Shown in pieces: positions 28,193 to 38,000 of a stretch of 64,000 nucleotides of DNA. The stretch lies in NCBI RefSeq assembly GCF_016595275.2, contig NZ_JAENIQ020000001.1, positions 310,001 to 374,000 of the forward strand, in the 5' to 3' direction. Under the pieces are notes generated by a model that worked only from the letters and a program-made list of their open reading frames with translations, did no database searches and was not told the DNA's origin. Numbering within the stretch: the first letter of the stretch is position 1; each line of letters begins with the position of its first letter. Source of the DNA: Corynebacterium pygosceleis (GTDB lineage Bacteria; Actinomycetota; Actinomycetes; Mycobacteriales; Mycobacteriaceae). The position numbers were made by a program, and so were the translations under genes.

Positions 28193-31100
28193 CTTTCCCT
28201 TCAGGACGGTCGAGAGCAGTTGACAGTGCGAGGATGTGCGTCACGAACCTGTCCACCAGCAGTTCGACGAAACACCGCTCGAGATTATCCGGATTGAACC
28301 GCCACACGGAACAGAGAACGGGGCCGTTCTCCGCCGCCTGCACGCCGACGGACACCTCGAGGGGGTACGGGCTGCGCATCTCCGGCTCGGGTGTGAGATC
28401 GACGTCACCGACGACCCTACGATCGGTGACGACGGTGAACGGCTCCGCGTCGGTGACCGTTCCGGAGGCGAGAGTGTCCGCGCGACCGAGATGTATCAGC
28501 ATCACCTGTGGCGCCGTGTCCCCCGTTACCGGAATACATGCCGCTGCGTGCAGGCCACCCGAAGGCACGTCATCGAGGGTCTGGGCCACGGCATCGATCC
28601 ATGCCCCGGCATCTTCACGGGTGATCTCCACGGTACCGGCCGGCGGTGTACTGCCCCTCCCCAGAACCACCGGGTAGAGACAGTTGAGCCAACCGACGAC
28701 ATCCCCGGGGTCACGGTCTCCGACGAGGTGTGCTCCCCTGCCGTGACCTTCAGTGATGACGGCCGCCCCCGATGTCGGATCACCTCCGACAGTCTCCGTC
28801 CACGCCCAGGCGAAAGCCGCTGCGACGGTGTCCCGACTGCGCGCACCGAGCAGCAGATCCGGCGCGGGAATCTCCCGTTGAAGGAGTTCGGTGTCCCCCA
28901 TGGAACCGGTGCAACCGGCCACGGGGAGGGGTTGTGCGGCAGCCACGGATTCCGCGACGGACCTCCAGTACGACTCTTCACCACCGCTGTCCGTAGCGTC
29001 ACTGATCCAGTCCTCGAACACCGATGTGTCACCGGTGTGCGCCGGCAGATCAGCACCGGACCAGCCTGCGGCCAGATCCCCCAACAGCACGTGCCAGCTG
29101 GCCAGGTCGCAGACGGTGTGATGGACTGCAGCGATCAGTAGTGGATCCGGTGATCCGGAACCCAGAATCACCAGGCCGACCATCTTCCCTTTCTCGGGGT
29201 CCAGTGCCTGGCGGGCCTTCTCCACCGCGTCGGCGACAGTGTCGGCGCACAGTGGGTCCCCGTCGATGCCACGGATCTCGGCCCCGCTACCGACGCCAGG
29301 TTCAAGACGCAGGCCTTCGCCACTGCGGACCAGCCTGCTGCGGAGGATGGGGTGGGCCCGTTCAACTCTCCCCCAGCAGTCGGCCACACGGGCCAGCTCT
29401 GCACCGGAGGGGAGTTTCACGACCATTGTCATGGCGAATCGACGTATCTGTCCCAGATCAGCGAGCCAGTGCAGCATCGGCCAGCACAGATGCCGCGGAA
29501 CGGAATCCCGGTGCGGATCTTTCCCACGGTCGTCGCCACCCATTTCCGCTGGGGTCCCGGCGTCGATCGCGGAGGCGAGTGCCCGAATGGTGTCAGCCCG
29601 GTTGATCATCCGAACACTGGCGTGCAGACCTTCCTTCTGCAGTGCGGTCACGAGCCCCATGACAGCGATGCTGTCGATTCCGAGATCGCGGAACGGAATG
29701 TCGGTACCGACTGTGTCGCCATCCCTGTGGAGCAGTCTGCACACCACGCCATGCACCGTTTTCTCGGTGTCCGACACCGCCCGGGAACCTCCCGTCGTTG
29801 TCGGAAGCAGAGATTCCAACGTCGCAAAGTCGGTCTTCCCGTTCACGTCCCGTGGGATCACATCCACCTCGGTCACGACCGATGGAACCATGTAGGCCGG
29901 CAGATGACTGCCGCAGTGGGTGAGAACCGTCTGCACATCAAAATCCCCGTCGCCCTCTGCGACCACCCATCCCATCAACGCCCGATGACCGCCACGGTCA
30001 ACCACACCCGCGACGGCGTGGGCAACCCCGGGACAACTGTTCATCACGGCGGTTGTCTCTCCGGGTTCCACACGGAAGCCGCGGATCTTGACCTGTCTGT
30101 CAGCACGCCCGACGAACACCATGCGCCCGGCTTCGTTGACCCGCACCAGGTCTCCCGTCCGGTACATCCGGCGACCGTCCGCGGCGGGGACGAATCTCTC
30201 GGCGGTTCGACCGGGCTGTTGCTCGTACGACAGTGCAACCTGGTCCCCCGCGACATACAACTCCCCGGTGAAGCCACGCGGTACCGGTGCCAGGTCAGGA
30301 CCGAGGACATGGCACAGAGTGCCGGGAAAGGGGAAGCCGATGTTCGGCGGATCGTCCGTGGTGAGACGCGCCGAGCACACCTCGACCGTGGTCTCGGTGG
30401 GGCCGTAGAAATTATGGACCGCGACCCCTTCGGTCTCGGCCAGCCTGCGCCAGAGATCCACAGAGATGTCCTCGGCGCCGAGGGCCAGAACCTTGAGCCC
30501 TCCCGGCGCGACAAGCCCGGCATCGATCAGGGGACGCACCAACGTCGGTGAGGTGTCGAGTATCTCGACCCCGGCTGCACGTACCACCCGGACGAACTCG
30601 GCCGGATCAGTCAGACAGTGTTCGTCCAGGATGACCAGCTCCCCGCCCGCCAGCAGCGCGAGCTGCGGCTGCCATGCGGCATCAAAGGCGAATGACCAGG
30701 CGTGGCCGGTGACAAGGCCACCAGATTCCTCTGACACTGGACCCCAGATCCGTTCGGAGTGCGCGGCCAACAGGCCCAGAATCCCCTTGTGCGCCGCGAC
30801 AACCCCTTTTGGTTTTCCGGTGGACCCGGAGGTGAACACCACATAGGCGGGGTCGGACTCCGTCACCGCGTGCAGCTCCCCGGGGATGAGCGGTAGGTTC
30901 CCCCGGGGGGCTCCCTCCATCATCAACCGGGAACCCGAGGGTGCCTCGATCTCGGGCATCCCCTCCGCTGTGACGGTCGCCGAGACCCGTGCCGTATCCA
31001 TTATGTAGGAGTTCCGCTCAGCGGGGGCATTCGGATCAAGCGGCACCACGACAGCTCCGACCGAGAGAATCCCCAGCAGGGCGGCGGGATAGGCCACGGT

Positions 31101-32606
31101 CCGGGGCAGTAGCACGGCAACCCGATCGCCACGCCCGATCCCCGCCGCGGAAAGCCGTTCGGCGGTACGGGCCGCCCAACAGCTGAGTTCCCTGTAGGTC
31201 AGCGTGCCTTCACGGTCCGTCACCGCGGGCCGCTCGGCGTACCGAATCGCGGTACGGGCGAAGACGTGCGCTATCCCCTCCCCCGCAGAACTTTCCGCGG
31301 AGTGATGCCGTGGGCGCGATTCGGCGTGTTCCACCCCGACACCACGAATGGGCCGGTCGGGATGGGCGACGAGCGAATCCATGAGGCTGCGGACCAGGTT
31401 CGTCAGCTGTGGTCCATCCACACCGGAAGGCAGAGCTTCGGTCCGGACATCGACGGTCAGATGGAGTTCATCACCGATTTCCGCGGGCGCGAGAACGAGC
31501 GGAAAATGCGACCAGCTGTCCCGGTGAACGGGATGCATCGTCACGCCGTCCCCGAAGTCGACCGCCGTGGCCGCTTCACCTTTCGGTGCGTTGTGGAAGA
31601 CCACTGCCGTATCGAACAACGGTGAGACTCCCGCCCATTGCTGGAGCTCCGACAGCCGGTTGTAACTGTGGGTGCGGGCCACCGTCAGTTCCCTCTGCAC
31701 ACGGCGGCACAACTGTTCCACGGTTTCACCTGTGGCGGTGTTGATTCGGGCTGCGATGGTGTTCGTGAACATCCCGATCATTTTCTCCGGGTCGGGAACG
31801 GTCTCAGGCCGCCCCGCGACACTGACACCGAACACCGGGTCGGGGGTCCCGGTGATCCTCCGCAGCACCAGTGCCCACGCAACCTGGGCGAGGGTGCCGA
31901 GTGTCACCCTCATCGATCGTGCACCGTTCCGCAACCGTTCAAGGTCGGTTCCACGGATCACCTGGGTCGACATTTCCGGTGGGCCACCTGCGGTGGTGGG
32001 GCTACCCACCACACACGGTCCGTCGAGTCCCTCGAGATACCGGCTCCAGAATTCCCGGTCGTCGCTCTGATCGCGACTGGTGAGCCACGCACTGTAGGGC
32101 CGCACCGGGACGGGGTCCACCGTGGAGTCGCCGGTGTAGGCCCGGCGGAGCTCCTCCCACAGCAGCGGTACGGACCATCCGTCGATGAGGATGTGGTGCA
32201 TCGTCCACACCAGAAGTGCATCGGAGGGTCCGACGGTACACAGCTTGACTGCACTGACGGGTCCGCACCCGAGGTCGAACGTACGGAGACGTTCACTGTC
32301 GGCGAGTCTCCGGGCCTGCTCGACGGTGCATGTCCTCTCCTCCCAGTCGACGACAGGCTCAGCCGGGACGAGAGCGACGGGGTGAGGCAGGTTTTTGGAG
32401 GTGAAGCGTGCGTCCAGATGGGGGTTCCGCTCAACTACCCGCGTCACGGCCTGATGCAGTCTGCGGGGGTCGAGGGGACCCGCGAATGCCATTGCGAGTT
32501 GCACCGTGTAGAGGTCACCTGCCCCACCGACCGCCCCGGAGGCTGCCGCGTAGAGCCCCTCCTGAAGCGGAGACAGCGCCAGGACATCAGAGACTCCCCT
32601 GTTCAT
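28182..32606 (-). CDS. NRPS, C-A-PCP-C/E architecture (MbtF-like terminal module)
   Basis: This 1474-aa NRPS has C (about 5-430, HHILIDG at 137-143), A (445-930), PCP (945-1015, LGIDS, Ser979) and a final condensation/epimerization-like domain (1040-1470, HHTVCDLASW at 1161). A-domain motifs are complete: FTSGSTGKPKG, FDAAWQPQ, FYGPTETT, YRTGDL, NGK (Lys924). The pocket read by eye is DAQDAGFVEK; two acidic residues (Asp, Glu) suit a basic side chain such as (N-hydroxy)lysine. Size and domain order match mycobacterial MbtF, which adds the last lysine and closes the caprolactam. It overlaps mbtH upstream (ATGA) and the hydrolase downstream. The last domain has HHxxxDL, not HHxxxDG, as in E-type or cyclising terminal domains; no type I thioesterase is present. 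Confidence 0.9.
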   Translation of the reverse strand: MNRGVSDVLALSPLQEGLYAAASGAVGGAGDLYTVQLAMAFAGPLDPRRLHQAVTRVVERNPHLDARFTSKNLPHPVALVPAEPVVDWEERTCTVEQARRLADSERLRTFDLGCGPVSAVKLCTVGPSDALLVWTMHHILIDGWSVPLLWEELRRAYTGDSTVDPVPVRPYSAWLTSRDQSDDREFWSRYLEGLDGPCVVGSPTTAGGPPEMSTQVIRGTDLERLRNGARSMRVTLGTLAQVAWALVLRRITGTPDPVFGVSVAGRPETVPDPEKMIGMFTNTIAARINTATGETVEQLCRRVQRELTVARTHSYNRLSELQQWAGVSPLFDTAVVFHNAPKGEAATAVDFGDGVTMHPVHRDSWSHFPLVLAPAEIGDELHLTVDVRTEALPSGVDGPQLTNLVRSLMDSLVAHPDRPIRGVGVEHAESRPRHHSAESSAGEGIAHVFARTAIRYAERPAVTDREGTLTYRELSCWAARTAERLSAAGIGRGDRVAVLLPRTVAYPAALLGILSVGAVVVPLDPNAPAERNSYIMDTARVSATVTAEGMPEIEAPSGSRLMMEGAPRGNLPLIPGELHAVTESDPAYVVFTSGSTGKPKGVVAAHKGILGLLAAHSERIWGPVSEESGGLVTGHAWSFAFDAAWQPQLALLAGGELVILDEHCLTDPAEFVRVVRAAGVEILDTSPTLVRPLIDAGLVAPGGLKVLALGAEDISVDLWRRLAETEGVAVHNFYGPTETTVEVCSARLTTDDPPNIGFPFPGTLCHVLGPDLAPVPRGFTGELYVAGDQVALSYEQQPGRTAERFVPAADGRRMYRTGDLVRVNEAGRMVFVGRADRQVKIRGFRVEPGETTAVMNSCPGVAHAVAGVVDRGGHRALMGWVVAEGDGDFDVQTVLTHCGSHLPAYMVPSVVTEVDVIPRDVNGKTDFATLESLLPTTTGGSRAVSDTEKTVHGVVCRLLHRDGDTVGTDIPFRDLGIDSIAVMGLVTALQKEGLHASVRMINRADTIRALASAIDAGTPAEMGGDDRGKDPHRDSVPRHLCWPMLHWLADLGQIRRFAMTMVVKLPSGAELARVADCWGRVERAHPILRSRLVRSGEGLRLEPGVGSGAEIRGIDGDPLCADTVADAVEKARQALDPEKGKMVGLVILGSGSPDPLLIAAVHHTVCDLASWHVLLGDLAAGWSGADLPAHTGDTSVFEDWISDATDSGGEESYWRSVAESVAAAQPLPVAGCTGSMGDTELLQREIPAPDLLLGARSRDTVAAAFAWAWTETVGGDPTSGAAVITEGHGRGAHLVGDRDPGDVVGWLNCLYPVVLGRGSTPPAGTVEITREDAGAWIDAVAQTLDDVPSGGLHAAACIPVTGDTAPQVMLIHLGRADTLASGTVTDAEPFTVVTDRRVVGDVDLTPEPEMRSPYPLEVSVGVQAAENGPVLCSVWRFNPDNLERCFVELLVDRFVTHILALSTALDRPEGKGAD

Positions 32607-32857
32607 GGAAGTGTTCCACCCGTATTCTCCGGTTCGCCGTCATGATCTGCATCCATCGCTCGACGCACCGACAGCGGACGCATGTCGGTCCAGTTCTCCT
32701 CGATGAACCGGAGAATCTCGGCGCGCCGGCCGGGGCCGTGAACCACCTTCCATCCGCTGGGCGGTTCCCTGAAATCCGGCCACAGGGCGTACTGGAGTTC
32801 GTCATTGATGACGGCGTAGAACACACCGTCGGGATCGTCGAAGGGGTTGAGGTGCAT
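32603..32857 (-). CDS. MbtH-like NRPS accessory protein
   Basis: This 84-aa protein carries the MbtH signature: NPFDDPDGVFYAVIND, then YALWPDFREPPSGWKVVHG and the ENWTDMRPLSVR motif with the invariant tryptophans. MbtH proteins bind the A domain and are often needed for its solubility and activity. It has AGGAG six bases before the ATG and overlaps the following NRPS start by four bases. It is the only MbtH gene in the window, so it may serve all A domains of both islands. Confidence 0.95.
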   Translation of the reverse strand: MHLNPFDDPDGVFYAVINDELQYALWPDFREPPSGWKVVHGPGRRAEILRFIEENWTDMRPLSVRRAMDADHDGEPENTGGTLP

Positions 32858-32971
32858 TTTCTCTCCTAATTCTTCCGGGGCAACGTAACTTTCAGTTTCA
32901 GGACCGTCACTGCACGGAATCCGTCACGGGGAACCGTGTCTCCACGGCTGAGTGCTTCCGGGTGCACACCG

Positions 32972-34177
32972 CTACGCTGTCGTCGACGCCGTCACCGGGT
33001 CGCTTTCCGCCTTGCGGAAGGCGATGAGCAGCAGGCACAAACCGGTCAGGCACCCCAGGCCTGCGAAAGCCGACAGCAGGGCGGCGGCGTCCAACTTGAT
33101 GAGCAGGCCACCGACAGCGGCGCCACCGGCCACACCCACAGCGCTGAGCGAGCTGTTGAGGGCCAGCGCCTGAGCGGTGAGCGGACCCGCGATCTGGTGG
33201 AGTCTCACCTGAACCGCCGAGGCACACCAGTAGGCGAGGGCACCCCACAGGGGCGTCAACGCCAGTATCACGGGCAGCGGAACCGGGCCGATCTGTGTCA
33301 GCGTGGTGAACACAGCCATCAACACCGCGTATCCTCCCATTCCCCACATGATCGTGCGGTCGGGGCCGATCGCGTCAACGCACCAACCCCCGCCGAAAAC
33401 CCCGGCGGTGGCGGCGACGCCGAAAAGCATGAACACGGTGCCGCGGTCTGTGGCGCTGCCGACCGTGGCCTCCAGGAAGGGTGCCAGATAGGTGACCAGG
33501 GCCAGTGCCCCCATCACCGCCACGGCGCCACCGATCAGCGCCACCGAGATTGAGGGATGTGCGAGTACCTTCAACTGTTCCCTGACACTGATGGCGGGAG
33601 CGGGTTCCACGCCGGGGAACGTCAGGACCACGAGCAGCGTGGAAACGGCTCCGCACACCGCTATGAACCCGAATGTCGCATGCCAGCCGACTGTTCCACC
33701 GATCCACACCCCCAACGGAACGCCCACCGCGACGGCACCGGTGACCGATACCGACAGCAGCCCCAGATAGCGCCCCTGACGCCGCTGCGGCGCCAGTTCC
33801 GCCGCGGCGGCGAAAAACACCGGTAGACACGCCGCAGCGGACAACGCCGACATCATCCGGAGCACCACGAGACCCCAGTAGCTGTCTGTGACGACGGCCA
33901 GCGCGTTGGCGACGGTGAAAATGACCAGCGCCACCGGAAGGAGCAGGGTGCGCGGAACACGGGCGAACACGACACCGAACACGGCGACACCGACGGCCAT
34001 CGTCACGGAGAACACCGTCACCAGCTGCCCTGCGGCTGCTTCCGACACATCGAGGCCCTCGGCCACATCGGGCAATATACCTGCGATGATGTAGTCATCG
34101 GTGAACAGACTGAATAACGCGATACAGAAGCCAAGCATCCACCAGGGAAAACGCTGTCTTTCTCCGGTTTTGCTCAT
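32972..34177 (-). CDS. MFS transporter, probable siderophore exporter
   Basis: This 401-aa protein has twelve hydrophobic segments typical of the major facilitator superfamily, drug:H+ antiporter (DHA1-like) branch. The first loop and helix show FTDDYIIAGILPDVAEGLDVS, and the loop after helix 4 has APQRRQGRYLGLL. It begins four bases inside the end of the signal-less binding-protein gene and precedes mbtH by a 114-bp gap. In the middle of a siderophore operon it most probably secretes the finished siderophore or a precursor; that role is by context. Confidence 0.87.
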   Translation of the reverse strand: MSKTGERQRFPWWMLGFCIALFSLFTDDYIIAGILPDVAEGLDVSEAAAGQLVTVFSVTMAVGVAVFGVVFARVPRTLLLPVALVIFTVANALAVVTDSYWGLVVLRMMSALSAAACLPVFFAAAAELAPQRRQGRYLGLLSVSVTGAVAVGVPLGVWIGGTVGWHATFGFIAVCGAVSTLLVVLTFPGVEPAPAISVREQLKVLAHPSISVALIGGAVAVMGALALVTYLAPFLEATVGSATDRGTVFMLFGVAATAGVFGGGWCVDAIGPDRTIMWGMGGYAVLMAVFTTLTQIGPVPLPVILALTPLWGALAYWCASAVQVRLHQIAGPLTAQALALNSSLSAVGVAGGAAVGGLLIKLDAAALLSAFAGLGCLTGLCLLLIAFRKAESDPVTASTTA

Positions 34178-35022
34178 GCCGCTCCCTCGATGTCGCCGAG
34201 GAACCGTGTCCAGGTCTCCACCGCACCGGTCTCCCCCACCGGCAGGCCACCACGAGCCACCTCACCGAGGTCCCGGGCGACAGCGTAGAACGAGAACGGA
34301 TTCATGGTGCACCAGAGTTCCCCGAGCACGGCGACCTTCACACCGCTCAACCGTCGGAAAGCCGCGGACTCCCGCAAGACCCCGTCGGTGTAGTAACCAC
34401 CGGTGGGGACAGCGATGATGTCGGCGTCATGGTCCGCCAGGTCATCGGGATCGAGGATCCTCCACATCAGATCATCGTCACACCGCATCTGCGGTTCAGG
34501 CCTACGGAATCCAGATTCCCCGATCAAATGCGACAATACGGTTGACGGTGGCATCGTGAACGTCGTTTTTCCGAAGGTATTCGACAGAACCGACAGTGAC
34601 CGTCCCTCCGTGTGCCGGGCCGCATCAGCCAGCTGAGCGCGGATGGCCGCCTGCACCGAATCGGTTCGTCCCCCCTCGTCGCCGACCGCCGCCCCCACCG
34701 CCGCAACGACATCCGTCCAGTTCCCCAGGATCGGCAGTACCGCGGTCTCAGCCACCTCCCGTAGACTCCGGATCTCCTTGCCCGCCGGGCTTTCTTCGCC
34801 TGTGGCGATTATCAGGTCGGGACCGCATTCCCGCAGTTCCCCGTTGCCGGGGAGGCCGAGAACGTCAAGCTGTTTCACCCGGCACCCGAGTCCCCGGAGA
34901 ATATCCTGTGCGACGCGATCCCCCGCGGAGGCGTAGACGGTGTGGGGTACAACGGAAAACGAAGCGGCCGCGAGTCCCGCAGATTCATCGAGGGCCACCA
35001 CTCGGACACATGAGTTGTTCAA
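34174..35022 (-). CDS. Periplasmic-binding-protein-like protein lacking a signal peptide
   Basis: This 282-aa protein is homologous to the mature part of the lipoprotein at 26226: VVALDESAGLAAASF against VVAFDDNAGIAALAA, SVLSNTFGKTTFTMPPS against SLLGNTFGTSNFTMPPA, and DADIIAVPTGGYYTDGVL against DADILVLPEGTYYDADAL. The TTG start has AAGGAG seven bases upstream. The in-frame codons upstream (only about 55 bp lie before the previous stop) encode nothing hydrophobic, so there is neither signal peptide nor lipobox. It should stay in the cytoplasm. It sits between the NRPS gene and the MFS gene, overlapping the latter by four bases. A cytoplasmic siderophore or intermediate binder that passes its ligand to the exporter is an attractive idea, but unproven. 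It may also be a decayed import protein. Confidence 0.82.
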   Translation of the reverse strand: MNNSCVRVVALDESAGLAAASFSVVPHTVYASAGDRVAQDILRGLGCRVKQLDVLGLPGNGELRECGPDLIIATGEESPAGKEIRSLREVAETAVLPILGNWTDVVAAVGAAVGDEGGRTDSVQAAIRAQLADAARHTEGRSLSVLSNTFGKTTFTMPPSTVLSHLIGESGFRRPEPQMRCDDDLMWRILDPDDLADHDADIIAVPTGGYYTDGVLRESAAFRRLSGVKVAVLGELWCTMNPFSFYAVARDLGEVARGGLPVGETGAVETWTRFLGDIEGAA

Positions 35023-35076
35023 TGCTTCACTCCTTAAAATCTTCTTCCGTGGTCAGTTCGTCGGTTTCCGGAGCGG

Positions 35077-38000
35077 TCAGACCGTCGACCGGTACAGGTC
35101 CGCGAGATGCTCATACTCACGTTTCTCCGGACTGGCCCGCATCAGGTCGACGAGATGCCGGGGCGACAATCCCCCCATGACGTCCCGGACGGACACAGGA
35201 ACACCGTCACCGAAGAATTCGCGCAGAGTCGCTATGAGCCGGAACCCGGTCAGTGAATCTCCGCCGAGGTCGAAGAAACTCAGGTGCGGTGGGGCGCTGT
35301 CGATCTGCAGTTGCTCGGCCCAGATGTCACAGATGAGCTCAGTCAGCGGATCCGTGTCGCCGTCTTCCCGGACGAACGTGTCGGCGGCGGCTTTCTCGAG
35401 CTGCGCATGGTCGATCTTCCCCGCACGATTGACGGGGAAACAGTCGAGTTTGTGGACCCCTCGTGGCCGTACCGCAGGAAGAAGCGCCTGTTGCAGTTCA
35501 TTCCCGACATCAGTCACATCCGCGTCGCCGGTGATGAAAACAACGGTGCCGACGACCTCTGCGCCCGACCGCAGCGGCACCACCACTGCATCCAGCACTC
35601 CATCGACGTCTTTACACACCGCTTCAATTTCGGCGGGTTCAACGCGGTTTCCCCGGATCTCCAACTGCCGGTCAGCACGACCGACGAAGCGGATCAGACC
35701 ATCTTTCCAGGATCCCAGATCACCGGTGTGGTACCACCGCATTCCGGTACGGGGGTCCGTCGTGAATCTCGCACCGGGACAGTCACCGAGATAGTCCTCC
35801 ATCACACCGGGTCCCGCAACTACCATTTCTCCGACGGCTCCGTCAGGACGGTCGCGTCCGGAGCTGTCGACGATACGGTAATAGGTGCCCGGTAGAGGTC
35901 GACCATAGGGAACGCCGTCCCACCCCGGGGGCGGCCCCTCCGCCGGTACCTCATAGACGATGTTCCACCCGGTTGTCTCACAGGGACCACCGATGCTGAA
36001 TACCCGGACCTCCGGAGCTGCCTCACGGAGTCGCTCGACCAGTTGTTCCAGAACCCGGTCCCCACCGGTCATGACGATTCGCAGACCACTGAGATCAGCT
36101 CCGGTCGCGGCAGCCCCGTCAAGCAGCATGTCCACCGCTGCCGGTACCGCGCAGATGCACGTCACCCTGTGCTCGACGGCGAGTCGCGCCCACTCCTCGG
36201 GATCGGGCCGGCGAGGTGGAACCACCACTGATCCCCCGGCGGCCTGGACGACGAAGAGATCGAAGAAAGAGAGGTCGTGATGGTTACGGGACAGGGCCAG
36301 ACTGCGGTCCTCCGGGCCGATACCGATGAGACGGAGAGTTTCGGAGACGCACAACCGCATCCCGGACACCGGAACCGGAACCGCTTTCGGCGTACCGGTG
36401 GAGCCCGATGTGAACAGTACCGCTCCGCACCGGTTCCCCGATTCGACGACGGTGGGGACCGCACTACGTGATGCAGACGTCCCGGATGCGTCGATGACCG
36501 GAGCCGGACAGAGATCCATGAGGTCACGGCGGTCGGTGATCAGGGCACTGATTCCGGCGGCCGTGAACATCTTCGCGGCCCGGGAGACGGGGCAATCGGG
36601 GTCGACGGGGAGATAGGGACGCCCGGACGCCAGCACACCGTAGATCGCGGCCACCGTATCCGCGGCATCACCGACGGCCACCGCCACCGGCCCGTCGTCA
36701 GCGGCGTGACCGCCCACCAGATCAGAGATGCGGGCGGAGCGACCGGCCAACTCGTTTCGGCTGACCCGCCGGTCCGGGGCAATGACCGCCACACCGTCAC
36801 CCGGATGTGTGAAGATGGGCTCCACGAGGTCTTCGACCGCACCGGGTCTGCCACCATAGCCCCTTGCCAGAGCCGCTGCGGTACCCACCGTCCGGTACAG
36901 CGGAGCCAGCCATGCCGCACGCTCCGTCAATGAACGGACGCCTCTCACCACCCCGGCGAAGACGTTGTCGGAAACCCCCTCCTCGAACTGTCCCTGCAGC
37001 ACATCCGCCCGAAGCAACAACGAGCCGTTCTCTTCGGAAACGAGGAGATCGAACCAGACCTGCGGGGTCTGGGACACCGCGAAACTCTGGGTCAGTGCCC
37101 CGTCGAACAAACTCCCCATATCGTCCGCGACCCCGAGTTCACTGGTGAAGACCACCGGCGCCACGGGTGCGGAGAAACTGCCGCGGTGGTGCTGCAGTTT
37201 CCGTAGGACCTCCACCCCGGACACTGCGGTGTTGGCGAGGTCGGCGGACAATCTCTTCTGTATCCGGACGGCGAGCTCGGCGATGCAGCTGACGTCCCGG
37301 ACGTCGACGTCGAGAAGAATGAATGACGCGAATTCACCGACGATGTCCTGTACCGCGGTGTCGGTGCAGTCCCTCCCCATGGTGGGGACGTTGATCATGA
37401 AGTGACCCGAATCGGAGTATTCCGCGAGCGCCGCGGAATAGATCGCCAGCAGTGCGGCATTGGGGGTGACACCGTGAAGCGCTGCGGCGTCCTTGACGCT
37501 TCCCCATGCATCGGTGTCGACGGTGTACCGCAGGTTCTCAAAGTGCGGGTCCCCGGGGCCGGTCGCCGCCAGCGGTAGTGCGGGCGCCGCAGGCAGCGAC
37601 GCCAGGCGCCGGTTCCAGTAGCGTGCGGCGGCGGCCACGGCTTCCGCTCCTGCCCCTTCCCTCCACTCCAGGTAGTTCCGCACGTAGTCCCTGAAAGTCG
37701 CGCCCTGACCTTCACCGGCGGTCAACGGTTCACCCCGATAGGCTTTCTCCCAGTCCGTCATGATGCGGCGAACGCTGTGGGCGTCGGCTATGAGCGCGTC
37801 GATGCTGACACACAGCGTGTAGGTGTCGCCGTCATCGCAGGCCTCGACCTCGAAGAGCGGGAAACGGGCGAAGTCATGTTGACTGTGGGACAGTTTTCGC
37901 CGTACCTCCCGACCGTCGGCTTCCCGGCCACGGGTGATCGGTATGGTCACTCTCCCCGGGTCCCGGAGCACGCGCTGCGTCATGTCGGCCGTATCGAACA

